Positions 10,746-21,283 of a stretch of DNA of 64,000 nt are shown in pieces. The DNA is from Planoprotostelium fungivorum (taxonomy: Eukaryota > Evosea > Variosea > Cavosteliida > Cavosteliaceae): positions 37,837 through 101,836 of the forward strand of contig MDYQ01000086.1 of NCBI GenBank assembly GCA_003024175.1, read 5' to 3'. Positions within the stretch are counted from its first letter, which is position 1, and each line of letters opens with the position of its first letter. The notes beneath the pieces were generated by a model that was not told where the DNA came from, did no database searches, and was given only the letters and a program-made list of their open reading frames with translations. The position numbers and the translations under genes were made by a program.

Positions 10746-13700
10746 TCACCTCTTTGCAATGGGTGTCTTTCCTGTTGTTGAGAAAGCCCCTTTCTTTGTC
10801 TTTTTGTCTTCCTCCGACGATGAACCGTCCAACGCCTCATCCTGTGCGGTGTACAACTTCCTTCTGATCTTTGCTGAAGCCCCATTGTTCTCCTTGTTCA
10901 CCACTGTGTCCTTTTCCTCTTTATCCTTTCCGAGAATGCGGCTTAATATGCGTCCTCCCTTCTTCTTCTTGTCCTTCTTCTTCTCTGAGAGAGTGTGAGA
11001 ACAGGAGATTGAGAGAGGTACGCACCGGAGGGAGATTCAGCATCACTCTCTTCATCGCTCTTGTTGTTCCCCTTGAGGGGATCAAACACCGTGTAGTCGT
11101 CTGGGTTCCTGGACGCCTCTGGGGGTGTGATGGGAGTCTCTTCCGAATCGAATGTGGAGGACATCAGCTCGGATTGCGAAGGATTCTCTGGGCTCGTGAA
11201 GCTCTGTACACTATTGAACGAGCTTCCCGATGCCGTTCTCTGTGCCTTTGGCGTGACGTGCACATCCTCCACCTAATCGATTTCAGAAAGATGTACATCC
11301 AGATGGGCATTTCCAAAGAGTAGATCAACAGGCGCAAAGAAAAGACGAAGAGATATCGAAGAGAACAGGTACCTGAGTGAATGTGACCGAGACTCCATCG
11401 CCAGTGAGAGACTTTTCAACGTCAGCAGTGATCATCTGAACACTCGAGTAGGAGGATGCAGAGCTTCCGGGTGATTGTTGGATGAGAGCGTACTTCTGGT
11501 GCTTCTTCAGCTCCTTCTTAGTGGGGGTGGTCATCCTCTTTCCGTTGGGCATGGGTGGTAATCCCGCGTCTACTCCACCCTCATTCATACTGTAGAGCAC
11601 CTACTCTGTCAGTCACACCCCTGCACTCTCTCACCTTGGAGCCCTTATCCTTTCCAAGAGAAGAGAACGGTGACCTCGACTTCTTCGGTGTGGAAGTCTT
11701 CACCATCAGCTCGTTCAGTCTGGCCTTCAACTCGGAATTTTCTGCAGCCACCTTCTGTGTCTCTCTCCTCTCTTCCTCCAGCTGCTCCATCAACTCTGCG
11801 CACCTCTCCTCCAGCTCCCTCTTCTTCTCTTCCCACTGGCTCTCCTTCATCGAGATCTCCAGTGCAGCCGCCTGTGACTCCACCTTCACCTTGTGCGCCT
11901 CCTCTAATTCCTTCTCCAGTCTCTCCAGCTACCTCCCGTCAATCCCCCTACCTCTATCGTCTCACCTCTCTCTCCAATCGATTCACTTCCTCTCTCAATT
12001 CGGTCTTATCCGCCACGTTGGTCTTGCTCTGTATGACTTCTGACTCCCTCTCATTGTACATGTTCAACAGGGCCTGTCTCGTTAGTTTCACCCGTGGAGG
12101 GATCTTCACCTGGTATTTCTTGTTGAACGTCTCCTCTTGGTTCTTCTTGTCCCTGTCGAGTCTCTTCTTCCAGTCTGCCTCCATGATGGATATCCTCTCC
12201 GCTACTTCCTTTCCCATCTCAAATCGTACCCTCGCCTCTTCTGCCTCCAGAATCGTATGCATGTCGATCGCATCGGCTTCCACCGCCTGAATGCCACTCT
12301 CCATCCCTCCTTTCTTTGCACTCATGGGATAGTGATTCCTTCCCGTATCGAGCTTTGATGTTTGTGCCAGTGTCATCTCCTTCGCCATGGCCGAGAAGCG
12401 GAGGACCTGTTCACCCTCAACCGATGACTCTCAGAGGATCGACTCACTTGGATGGTCTCGTCGTAATCAGATGAACCGGGAGAAGCGTTGACGATCATTG
12501 TTGCCTTGGCACTACTGCTGCCACCGAAGAATTCTTGAAAGAGTCGAGTCAGCTTGGAGTCACGGAAGGGTACGGGTCTCGTCTGGGAGGGGTGCATCTG
12601 ATTGTATCTCAGAGCTTCTATACATCTTCCGAACGTCATCAGTGATGTGTTGATGTTTGCTGCTTCTTTCAGAGCTGCTCCCGTCGTCTTCGTTCGTCTG
12701 TTCCTCTCCGATCCTGCAAACGAATCAACGTTCGCTCTCCTCAGCCTGCATTCACCTGCGAGGTCTACAATGGAGAGTTTGTGGAGGCGGATCAATGAGC
12801 TGTTCGCCTTGACTTCCTCCTTGGAGATGTTCTTGGGCACTTCAATGAGCTTGATCTCGATGACGGAATGACTTCTGCTCGAGTCATGGTTCAGTTGGGT
12901 ATTGGCAACTTGTCTGTTCCTCTGTCCCCTGATAATCAGCTTTTGCGCTTCGTCTGAGGAGGAGACTCTGAATTCCTTCAATTGGTCCACAAAGATCACT
13001 CCATTCTTGGCTTCCTTCAGCTTGAGGAATTGTCTCTTGGATGGATCCAATATCGCTTCGTCCAACAGATCGTACACCTGCGACGGTTATTCGGGTCGTT
13101 TACGGTGCATACCTTCTCATTGTAGATCTCAAAGTAGGAGATCATGAGAGCGTACTTGGAGTTGGGGTTGGTGGAGATCTTGGTCGTCTCGTGGAACTTG
13201 GGAAACTCCTCTTCCATATCAGAGACAGAGGAGATATCGTACTCCGATGTAGAGTACTCCAGGTCTCCGGGTAGCTTCTTCGCACCACGGAAGGGCGTCT
13301 TCGCTCTGCATTCGTCAGTCCTTCGTCTTGATTAGGACATCACTTTGGGGTCAATGTGGAATCACTGGCGATGCTATTGAAGATGACATCCAAAGTACGC
13401 GGGAGGATGCCAGGGTCGATCTTGGTACCACCGATGGTGAAGGTCTTTCCAGCGTTGGTGATACCGTAGGAGAACAAGAGCCCGTTGTGTCCCTCCAGCA
13501 AACTCCTCACGATTGGCAGTGCGGCGACCTGAAACACTTCCTGCTGAGAAGTCTTCTCATTTAACACTCCTTCTTCACTTCAGTGACTTTGTCTTTCTCC
13601 ATACCTCACCTGTGAAGGTGAATCGGTTCTCTTCTCCATTGTTCTTGGATTCCTTCGGTGCTCTGATGTTAATGGCACAAGGATCCTCGCAAGCGGATAT

Positions 13701-14180
13701 GCAGATTGTATCACCTCTGGACGTTTCGTCTCGATTAAGAGGACGAACTCGGAGGAACACCTGTGATCTTGAGCTGGAAGTCTGGATGACCATGTCACCT
13801 TGATAGGCTCGCGATTGACGTCGAGGGGAGCAACTTTCTTTGCAGTACGCTTCGCATCAGATGGTGTCTGAGGGAGGTCGTTCACCGGGGAGAAGAGAGC
13901 CCGGCGGAGTTTCCTGATCCCTTCAATATTAACAACAATAACCGTGTGCTCACATGTTGGAGACAGGAGTCTGAGGAGGATGCATATCCTTGGCGGGTGT
14001 TGCATCTTGCAAAGGAGCCCAATCTGATTCTTTAGCCATGACCGGCTTAGAGTCTCCCTCTTCAGAGACCCTTCTCTTCTTCGGTCCAGCTCCATTTTTG
14101 GTCTGAGTATCTAAAGCCACCTCATCCACAATCGCTTTCTTACGACTTAAGGCTGAATTGCCTAGAGGTGCCTTCTGCAT
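10746..14180 (-). CDS. Kinesin-6 (KIF20/MKLP2-like) mitotic motor
   Basis: Multi-exon gene. Motor landmarks in order: RVRPLNRDE, GLLFSYGITNAGKT (P-loop, kinesin-6 style), GGILPR-like GILPRTLDVIFNS, LNHDSSRSHSV (switch I), VDLAG joined across an intron to SERNRRTKTTG, INTSLMTFGRCIEALRYNQ and FQEFFGG. A long insert between the P-loop region and switch I is typical of the KIF20/KIF23 class. Coiled-coil segments follow (EVNRLEREVRR; EKKRELEERCAELMEQLEEE), then a Ser/Pro-rich tail with repeated TP/SP sites and a basic end near RRKLYTAQDEALDGSSSEED. Kinesin-6 motors work at the central spindle in cytokinesis. The start at 14180 is the first ATG before the basic SP-rich N-terminus. An E2F-type site lies 47 bp upstream. 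Confidence 0.9.
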
Positions 14181-14226
14181 GTCCGCTCGTGTTGTTGCGG
14201 ATTTTGCCTGCGTTGAAATCTTCGCT

Positions 14227-14238
14227 TTTGGCGGGAAA
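14227..14238. promoter_or_regulatory. E2F/DP-type site upstream of the kinesin-6 gene
   Basis: TTTGGCGGGAAA matches the E2F/DP consensus (TTTSSCGS followed by AA) exactly. It lies 47 bp before the kinesin ATG and about 245 bp before the divergent AFG1-like gene. Mitotic genes are classic E2F targets, so the position makes sense. Binding is inferred from sequence only. Confidence 0.55.
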
Positions 14239-14483
14239 TCAGATAGGATTTTTACAATGCGTATTGCGCGAGCTAAGTAAAAAAAAGAATTTAATAATCC
14301 AATGGATTACATCACCACACATGAGAACATTCACTATAGAAAACCGATTAGCGTTGTGAAAGCCCCAAGAGTTTTAATCCTGGTCACAAAGGCAAGCGGG
14401 TTCGGTGAGTTGTAGATTACCAGCTTTAATCCCTGAATAAAATGGTATGATTATTATTCTTACTGTGATGACATCATTGATCG

Positions 14484-16046
14484 ATGTTGGTAGCTGTGCC
14501 CTTGATCCGCCGGAGTCTGTTTCCACCCATCCGAAGCTTCAGTGTCGAGACCTCTCTTGGACCGCTGGCAAGGTGGCAGCGTTTGAAAGAAGAAGGCAAG
14601 ATTAGAGATGATGCGCACCAGAAGAAGATTGTACAGACACTCGACAGAATCTACGATCAAGTATGTGTCTATCGTCCAAAACCTGTTTTAGAACCACCAT
14701 CGAAGACGGTGGGTGATGGTGCAGTCTAATCATTCTGACGTCCATCCAGTTCTTTCAAGGTTGGTTCGGAGCCCCTAAAAAGAAAGGGAAGGAAGAATAC
14801 AAGTTTTCAGCCGATATTCCCAAGGGTGCTTACCTGTATGGTGATGTGGGGTGTGGAAAGACTTTTCTGATGGACCTACTCTACGATGCGTGTCGAGACA
14901 ACAGAGAAATCCAGTGCAGAAGAGTTCATTTCCACGATTTCATGTTGGACGTCCATCACAGTGAGCACCTCAAAAGGAAGATGAGTTGATCGTGATAGGA
15001 ATGCACCTGCACAGGCAAAAGGAGGCAAGGGCTGATCCCATCCCACCCCTCGTGAAAGAGCTGTGCGATCAAACGTGGTTCCTCTGTTTTGATGAATTTC
15101 AAGTCACAGACGTGGCAGATGCCGCAATATTGCACAGACTATTCTCTTCTCTGTTCCACAATGGTGTCATCGTCATCATGACTTCCAACAGAGTCCCAAA
15201 AGGTAAGGACTTCACAGTATTCACCTCTTGTCGCAGAGTATATGACGAATTTTAGATTTATACAAGAACGGACTGAAGAGAGAATTATTCCTCCCATTCA
15301 TCTCACTCTTGGAATCCCAAAACCACATCCTCTGTCTCAATTCTGGGATCGATTATCGATTGGCAGGAACGATGTCGAAGAAGATTTTTAACTAGTGAGT
15401 CAGCATACACTGTCATCACTCACTTGACACAGCCCCCTCAATCAAGAAACGACTGCTATTCTCGATGACCTATTCCAAAAACTATCTCATGGACATGCAA
15501 GTGAGTTACTCTATCATGATCAATGCAATCATCATTGTTAAGTGAGAACAGTCACAAGCCAAACGCTGGATGTGGGATCAGGAAGAAAGTTTGTTGTCGA
15601 TCGATGCGCGAGAGGAGTGGCAAGATTCACGTTCGAAGAACTGTGTCTCAAGCCATTGGGAAGTGGAGATTACATCGCCATCAGCAAGAACTTCCACACC
15701 GTCATCATGGATAACATTCCAGTCCTCAATGCCTACACACAACTCAATCAAGCGAGAAGGTTCATCAATCTCGTAGATGAGCTGTATAATTACAAGGTTT
15801 ACGGTCCGTGCCTATCATCATTGACCTGTTGTTCAGGTCAAATTCATCTGTTCTGCGGCTGCATCACCACAGGAGCTCCTATCGTTGAAGGACGAGGCCC
15901 CGATTGCAGGGGTAAAGAAGGCATCACCCACGAGCACTGAAGAAGAGGAACACTTTATGTGGTCACGTTTGGTGTCTCGACTGACAGAGATGCAATCTGA
16001 AGAGTATCTGGCAGCTGCGCATTACAGAGAAGAGAAGGCACAGTGA
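14484..16046 (+). CDS. AFG1: AFG1/LACE1-family mitochondrial AAA-type ATPase
   Basis: Seven exons join in frame (14484-14708, 14750-14960, 14999-15202, 15256-15394, 15433-15500, 15543-15796, 15837-16046), giving about 436 residues. The N-terminus ([15 protein letters not shown]) is Arg/Ser-rich like a mitochondrial presequence. Walker A is GDVGCGKT, Walker B is [10 protein letters not shown], and sensor-1-type TSNRVP follows. RMHLHR after FMLDVHH and a C-terminal [18 protein letters not shown] block are family hallmarks. AFG1 proteins help degrade or export misassembled respiratory-complex subunits at the inner membrane. The stop codon is 20 bp from the stop of the facing RPAP2 gene, so the 3' UTRs must overlap. 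Confidence 0.93.
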
Positions 16047-16065
16047 CCGTGCGTCCCTTTCATTT

Positions 16066-17926
16066 TCATGCAGAATAGGGACTTTTGAAGAATAGATCTC
16101 TCAGGATTGTCAATCTGGCTTCGTCGAGGTTATGTTGTGCCAGTAGACCTCTCTTCACTCTCTGCCCCTGCGTGGATTTCATTCTTGTCTCCACCACTTT
16201 GTTCCGCCTTCCCAGGCTGATCATATTCAGCACGGGAGGTGTTCACCAACTCACACTGAGAGGAACACCAGGAGAATGAGTTCCCACTGTGTGGCACTGA
16301 AAGAGTCCACTTGTTCTTTGAACGAGAAGGTGGCAGACAGTTGGATCACATCCTGCTGAACCGCTGGCATCTGAAGTCCCAACTTCTCACAGATCATTGG
16401 GAGGCTGAACGTGTCAGATGCGTGCGAGTGCCCTGCCTTCTCACTAGAGGAGTATCATGGAATAGAAGGACTCTCGCTTCATCCTCTGGTCGATCGTGTA
16501 CGAATTGATCTCTTGTGGTTGCTCTTCCTTCCCCGCTTCGTCTACATTCAATTGCTCGAATCTGGCTGCCAAATCTCCCTCGTTCTGAAGAGAGTTCAGT
16601 CTTAGTAATGGGTATTCTGACTGACCTTTCCGTGATTATTTACAAACGAACGAGTGGATGGTGTGATGTATTGATCGAAGGTCATGTACAGTACCCCAAA
16701 CAAGCTCAGCTCTGTTGGGCTCGATTTCTTCATCGTATTTGTCCAATCTACTTCGTCTTCCTTCTCACAAATTTTAATTGAAGAAGGTGACTGCAACCTT
16801 ACTTTCTCCGCGGGATTCGATTTCTGGGATATCGATACACCCTCGATCATCAGGTGGTCCTCAGACTCTTCAATCTGTGTTATGTTGGAGATATTCTGAG
16901 CTCGCACTGGCATTGGACTGATGTTCATCATGTCGTCGCTCCTCTCTATGATCTGCAGTTTCGACATATCCAAACTCCCTGGATTGTCCACGACAACTTC
17001 TTCGTTGATGTTGGTACCATTTCCACTGTTCTCGTCCAATCGAACACGCACAAGTCCGGTGCGTAGATAGACGGGGGTCTCACTCAGTTGAGCAGCGTAA
17101 AAGCGTGAAGATACGAGACACTTCTCAGAACAGTACAATTCCAGCTCTTCCTGCGTGAAGACCTGAATGCGTCAGAACTGGCGATTCTACTCTGATCACA
17201 CCTGTTTTTTGGATAAAGAGATATGGTATTTCTGCTTGCTCTGGGTTGCCTCTTTGATTTCGTTCGAGCAAGTGGGATAACCACATACTCTTGCCAAAGC
17301 TCGCTCCGTGATTACATCATCGTAGTGTCCTTTCTGTAGATAGCTTGCCTGTGATCCTTCATCTTCTACTCCTATCTATTTGTACTCACACAATCGACCA
17401 AATATGCAGCGCTGCTTGAAGGTTGATAGATCAATTTCTCTTGCCTCTTGAACGTCTCCTTCTCTTTCTCCAGTCTCGCATCAATCTCTGCCTTCAATTG
17501 AGCGTGAGATATTCCCTTGTCTGCCGATTTCTTGGCACTGGAGCTTGCTCTCTTCACTCTCTTACGAGTTTCATTGACCCCACCAGCCAACTTGGGTCCC
17601 GGCTTCTCGGTAACGTGTGGGTGGTTCACTGATTCAGTGCTGGTCTTCAGTACATTATGTCTGGCCTCTTGACGTAATTGTTTCTGTTGTTTATCCAACG
17701 CAACTGTGCTGAAATGAGTAGATGTAAAAACATTCAAGATCACCGATCTCATCGAGGTAGTCCATTGCATTTGCTTCTCTTCCGGCCAAAACTGAAGATG
17801 TGATGTGTGACGATGAAGCAGAACGAAAACAGCAGCTCTTTGTAGATCCTTCCAATAAAATCGCCCTTCGTGTGATTTTCAGAGACAATTCAGACCAGAA
17901 GAACACCTGCCTCTCCACTAAGATCC
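16066..17926 (-). CDS. RPAP2: RPAP2/Rtr1-family RNA polymerase II CTD phosphatase and assembly factor
   Basis: The Rtr1 zinc-finger core is clear: YLVDCV, then HYDDVITERALAKVCGYPTC with a downstream YCSEKCLVSSRFYAAQL and TPVYLR, giving the C-x4-C...C-x3-C/H metal-binding pattern. A Lys/Glu-rich N-terminal helix precedes it. An acidic, Ser-rich middle leads to a C-terminal helical region ending LFFKSPYSA. Rtr1/RPAP2 binds RNA polymerase II, helps import it and dephosphorylates CTD Ser5. I place the start at 17926 (exon 1 MDLSGEA, then VLAGREANAMDYLDEI, then VALDKQQ); an alternative start is the Met at 17765. Confidence 0.85.
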
Positions 17927-18130
17927 ATACTGCGCATCTATCTGGATGGTTCGCAGCAGTTGTGTCTCAACGCTGTCCTATGAATGCTATGGCAATATCA
18001 AAACTCGCGCGGAATATGTAAACATACAGGATCAATTGAACGGCCAAAACATATGTACTTTATTGACAAAACTTGCGATGCGATTGCTTTGATTCCCCAA
18101 ATCACGTTGGATAGTTGAAGAACACCTTTT

Positions 18131-18888
18131 TCATGACATCAATCCCTGCACGACCATCTTAGATCTCACCTTCTTATATTGCGCCAGAACAGGAGCTATT
18201 TTGTCGTATGCTGCAACTAGGTCCTCTTGTGTCTGAAGGTTGTGTCAATATCTGTGGCTCAATCGAAGACGTTCACCTTCGCACCGTTCATGATGATTTT
18301 CCCACTAATGAATATAAGAAACACCACTTTTGGGTCTGTTAGACGATATATCAAACCAGGGAAGATCTCAGGCTCATACTGTTGACGTCAGAAAGGGAAT
18401 CGTTCGATGATACTGACTGTACAATGAGGTGCATGTGCCTTTGATAGATCCTCTAAACGAATAGGGAAGCCAACATCAATGCCACCAACCATGGTACGGA
18501 CTTTAAATTGCTCGAACTTGACATTGAAACCAATCTTCTGAATGATGCGAGCAAACTTTCTGCAGGCAAACTTGGCATCTTCTTCTGAACGAGCACCCGT
18601 GACCACCATTTTTCCTGGTAACTTGAGATGCAGAATCAGAATCAGAAACATTACCCGAGGCGAAAATCATTGCGGTAGACTTTGGAAGCTGTATTCTCAT
18701 AATAAGAGCGGAGAAACGCTTTGGATTGAACTCAGCATTTCTGATCTTTCCAGCGATGACTCTGAGATCTAATTTACTCTCATCTCCCAGATATGCTGTG
18801 GCGACTATGTTGCTTTGGACACGTCAACTTCAGATCCGAATGGACTCGAAACTCACTGCGTTTTAGGTGCTACCGTCTCATCCTCCAT
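18131..18888 (-). CDS. TBP: TATA-binding protein
   Basis: After a short N-terminus (MEDETVAPK) both TBP repeats are present. Repeat 1 has [31 protein letters not shown] and SALIMRI, with the second half [21 protein letters not shown]. Repeat 2 has [40 protein letters not shown] and a C-terminal helix ending APVLAQYKK. Total about 200 residues, essentially the core domain. Several short introns interrupt it; the one before HNIV ends at a CAAAG acceptor. A minus-strand AATAAA is near 18058. TBP nucleates transcription by all three polymerases. The DNA-contacting phenylalanines (NPKRF, PEIFPG) are conserved. Confidence 0.93.
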
Positions 18889-19079
18889 CGACTTGTGTCT
18901 CTGTTAAGGACTTTCTTAACCGACTCTCGAATGTTTTCAGCTTACTCGGAACACCTCCGACACATTTCCCCAGGTGCGCAGGTTCGAATCCCGCATAGAA
19001 GAATGTTTGAGTGTGTCGTAATTCAAGTTGAAGAATCGAGCTCATCGACGTGTTTCAATCACAACACCCATCAGAAAAG

Positions 19080-19802
19080 ATGACGACCGACTTCCTTGCG
19101 GCAGCGAGACCTCACCTGGATGCTATCCCTCCTGCGGAATGGGGGATCGCAGCGGCCATGATTTTGGTTCCCCTCATTCTCTTCGTCTTCCTCTTCCGCA
19201 CGTTCGCCAGATTCCCTGCCCGGACTTTCTACCCTTCTGTTCTATGGTTACTTTTCTCTGGAGCAATTCACAGTGCCATCGAGGTGATGTCCAACATTCG
19301 TTTTAAACCTGTGTTTACACCCGAGCTAGCTCACCTTCACTCTGGACAGAGATGGAATCATCAGCAAGGCCACTGACTTCTACGGAGCTGCAGACTTTCG
19401 TTATGGAAGACCTCTGGACCCTGGAACCGCTGCGATGGAATACATGACCGCCATCTTGGTTGGTCCCTTCTGTTTTCTCACCGCTCTCGCTGCCGTCAAC
19501 GGTGACGTCTCCACTCTCTGCTCCGTCTGATGTCGACAGGGTGGAGGTGGAGGCATCCTCTTCAGATCGTAACCTGCACCAGTCAACTGTACGGTCTCGT
19601 ATGGTTCTCTCTCCAACCGACATTCACTGGAGGTCTCCACTCGCAGGCCTCTTCTGATCCCTTCCTCTTCTGGTTCGTCTTCTTTGGCCTCAACGCACCT
19701 TGGGGTGTGTTCCCCACAATTCTTCTCGTCCAATCTTTCTACTCCATCACCTCCTCCCTACCCACCGAGTCCGCTCGCATTGAGAAGAAGAAGAAGAGGT
19801 AG
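19080..19802 (+). CDS. EBP: Emopamil-binding-protein family sterol delta8-delta7 isomerase
   Basis: Three exons (19080-19283, 19330-19501, 19540-19802) give about 212 residues, near the family length. Hydrophobic helices start at IAAAMILVPLILFVFLF and WLLFSGAIHSAIE. The conserved His and Glu of the isomerase are seen in SGAIHSAIE and MEYMTAILVGPF. The C-terminal block QLYGLVWFSLQP...FWFVFFGLNAPWGVFPTI matches EBP order, followed by a Lys-rich ER-type tail (IEKKKKR). The enzyme moves the ring-B double bond in sterol synthesis in the ER. It is divergent from TBP, with a 191-bp gap. Confidence 0.9.
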
Positions 19803-19828
19803 AATGGAAATAAAGGTCTGACTCGTCT

Positions 19829-21166
19829 TTATTCGTTGAGGACTACGAAAGCGGTGGAGAGATAGATGATGATGGAATAGACGTCTGCTTTCGTGGGAGT
19901 CAGATCGTTCGGATTCAGGAGATCAGGTATCCCTGCTTCTCTCCCCTTCTTGAGGAACAGACTCATCTTGTCTCTCAGGCTCATCTGTTGAAGATGATCA
20001 GTCATCATCGACAGGTGACACACACATTGATCGGAGGGTCAGGATCTCCGGACGATCTTGTGAGGTTCTGCAATCCGTGTCCATCAATGAAGCTGTCGTT
20101 TTGTCATGACGAGAGATCGGGTGACGCACCTGCTGGTGAGGGACACGTCACAAGGCGTATCTGACGGGAGTTTGTCTCTATACCATTGACACAGGGCTTG
20201 TATTCCTTGATGTCCTGAACTCCTCAGAAATCACATGGGTGATGTCTCACCTCGGTACTCCAAGGGAGAGAGGAGGTACGTGAAGAACATCATCCACAAG
20301 GTATCCATCACCAATTTCATGTTGCCACTTAGAAAACCTTTCCCGTTGAGAGCACAAAGAGATGAACGGTCTCACCTTGTATAGAAATACATTCTGTGGA
20401 CTTCCCCTTGTCTTGTAGACACTGATTGATGCGATTCAATCGAGTGATCTTCTCCTTTGTGGAATTGCCTCTCGTGATCTCTGTGGGATTGTTACCTGAG
20501 TAAGCCTCCACCATCTGGTTCAACAGTATCCCATCGCTCAATTGACTCAGATCTTGCACTCTTCCACCCAAAGACAGCCGACTTAACTCGCTGTTCATCC
20601 AGGCGATGAGCGTCTCTGTCAACATCCTCCTTCTGTCTATCGTCTCGTATTCCGTGTTCCTCTTCTGACACAGATATTCCTGCTCGGGGAATGTTGAAAG
20701 TGGAGCAGCCTCGCATGATGTCAGGCCTCGATGAACATCGTTATTCACCGTCAGTTGTGTATCCAGAGTTTCTAGATCCTGTGGTGTTTCGATATCGTAT
20801 AACTGGCTGATTTGTATCGCTTGAAACCACTCTTGTACCGTCTGTTCACCGACAGCACGAAAGAACCAAGTTCTTCCCGGCATTTCGAGGGAGAAATTTA
20901 TGGTTGGCTCTCCGTCTCCCTCGTCGCTGCCCTCATTTAATTGGGTCAGACTAATCATGCTGGAAATGTCGATTGAACCTAGCGCTGCACTCTATACTCA
21001 TGTGAGATGATTATTACATCGAAGCGTAACAATTCACCTCTTCATCAGGATGGTATGAGAGGCAGCCCCGATTATCCAAACGGAAGTATCGCCGTTTCCA
21101 TGATTTGTACCATCCACCTTGCTTCCACAGCCATCCTTCTTTGATATACAATTTCTCTCCGTCCAT
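19829..21166 (-). CDS. PH domain plus tandem calponin-homology domain protein
   Basis: The N-terminal PH domain starts KEGWLWKQGGWYKSWKRRYF and ends with the invariant Trp helix (TVQEWFQAIQISQLY). After a linker, CH1 runs from TETLIAWMNSEL through GILLNQMVEAYSG to MKLVMDTLWMMFFTYLL. CH2 runs from GIQALCQWYRDKLP through SFIDGHGLQNL to GIPDLLNPNDL and DVYSIIIYLSTAFVVL. A CH1-CH2 pair is the actin-binding module of alpha-actinin and plastin; the PH domain suggests membrane phosphoinositide targeting. The join after YHPDEE needs a non-consensus donor and is uncertain. The stop lies 26 bp from the EBP stop. Confidence 0.85.
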
Positions 21167-21283
21167 CTGTTCGTTGATCGTTTGTGTGAAAATTTTCGTT
21201 TTTTTGGCAAACTCGCAATCTACACAGATATTTCTATGAAAGTTCACGTTCCATGGGTGATGTGATCTTCCATCTGATTTACG

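Noticed and set aside
11555-12290. Long Ser/Pro/Leu-rich plus-strand frames opposite the kinesin coiled coil
   Set aside because: They are antisense shadows of Glu/Lys-rich coding sequence; the minus-strand motor and coiled-coil motifs are unambiguous.
13580-14095. 171-codon minus-strand frame within the kinesin 5' region
   Set aside because: It is a shifted frame running through a kinesin intron and lacks kinesin motifs; the correct frames are interrupted by normal splice sites.
17800-18021. Small plus-strand ORF between RPAP2 and TBP
   Set aside because: It overlaps the proposed RPAP2 first exons on the other strand, has no recognisable motif and no splice or polyadenylation context.
18972-18995. 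GGTTCGAATCC, a perfect tRNA B-box/T-arm-like word
   Set aside because: The flanking T-stem has a mismatch, no complementary 5' acceptor strand or A-box occurs 60-90 bp upstream, and it lies in the TBP/EBP promoter.
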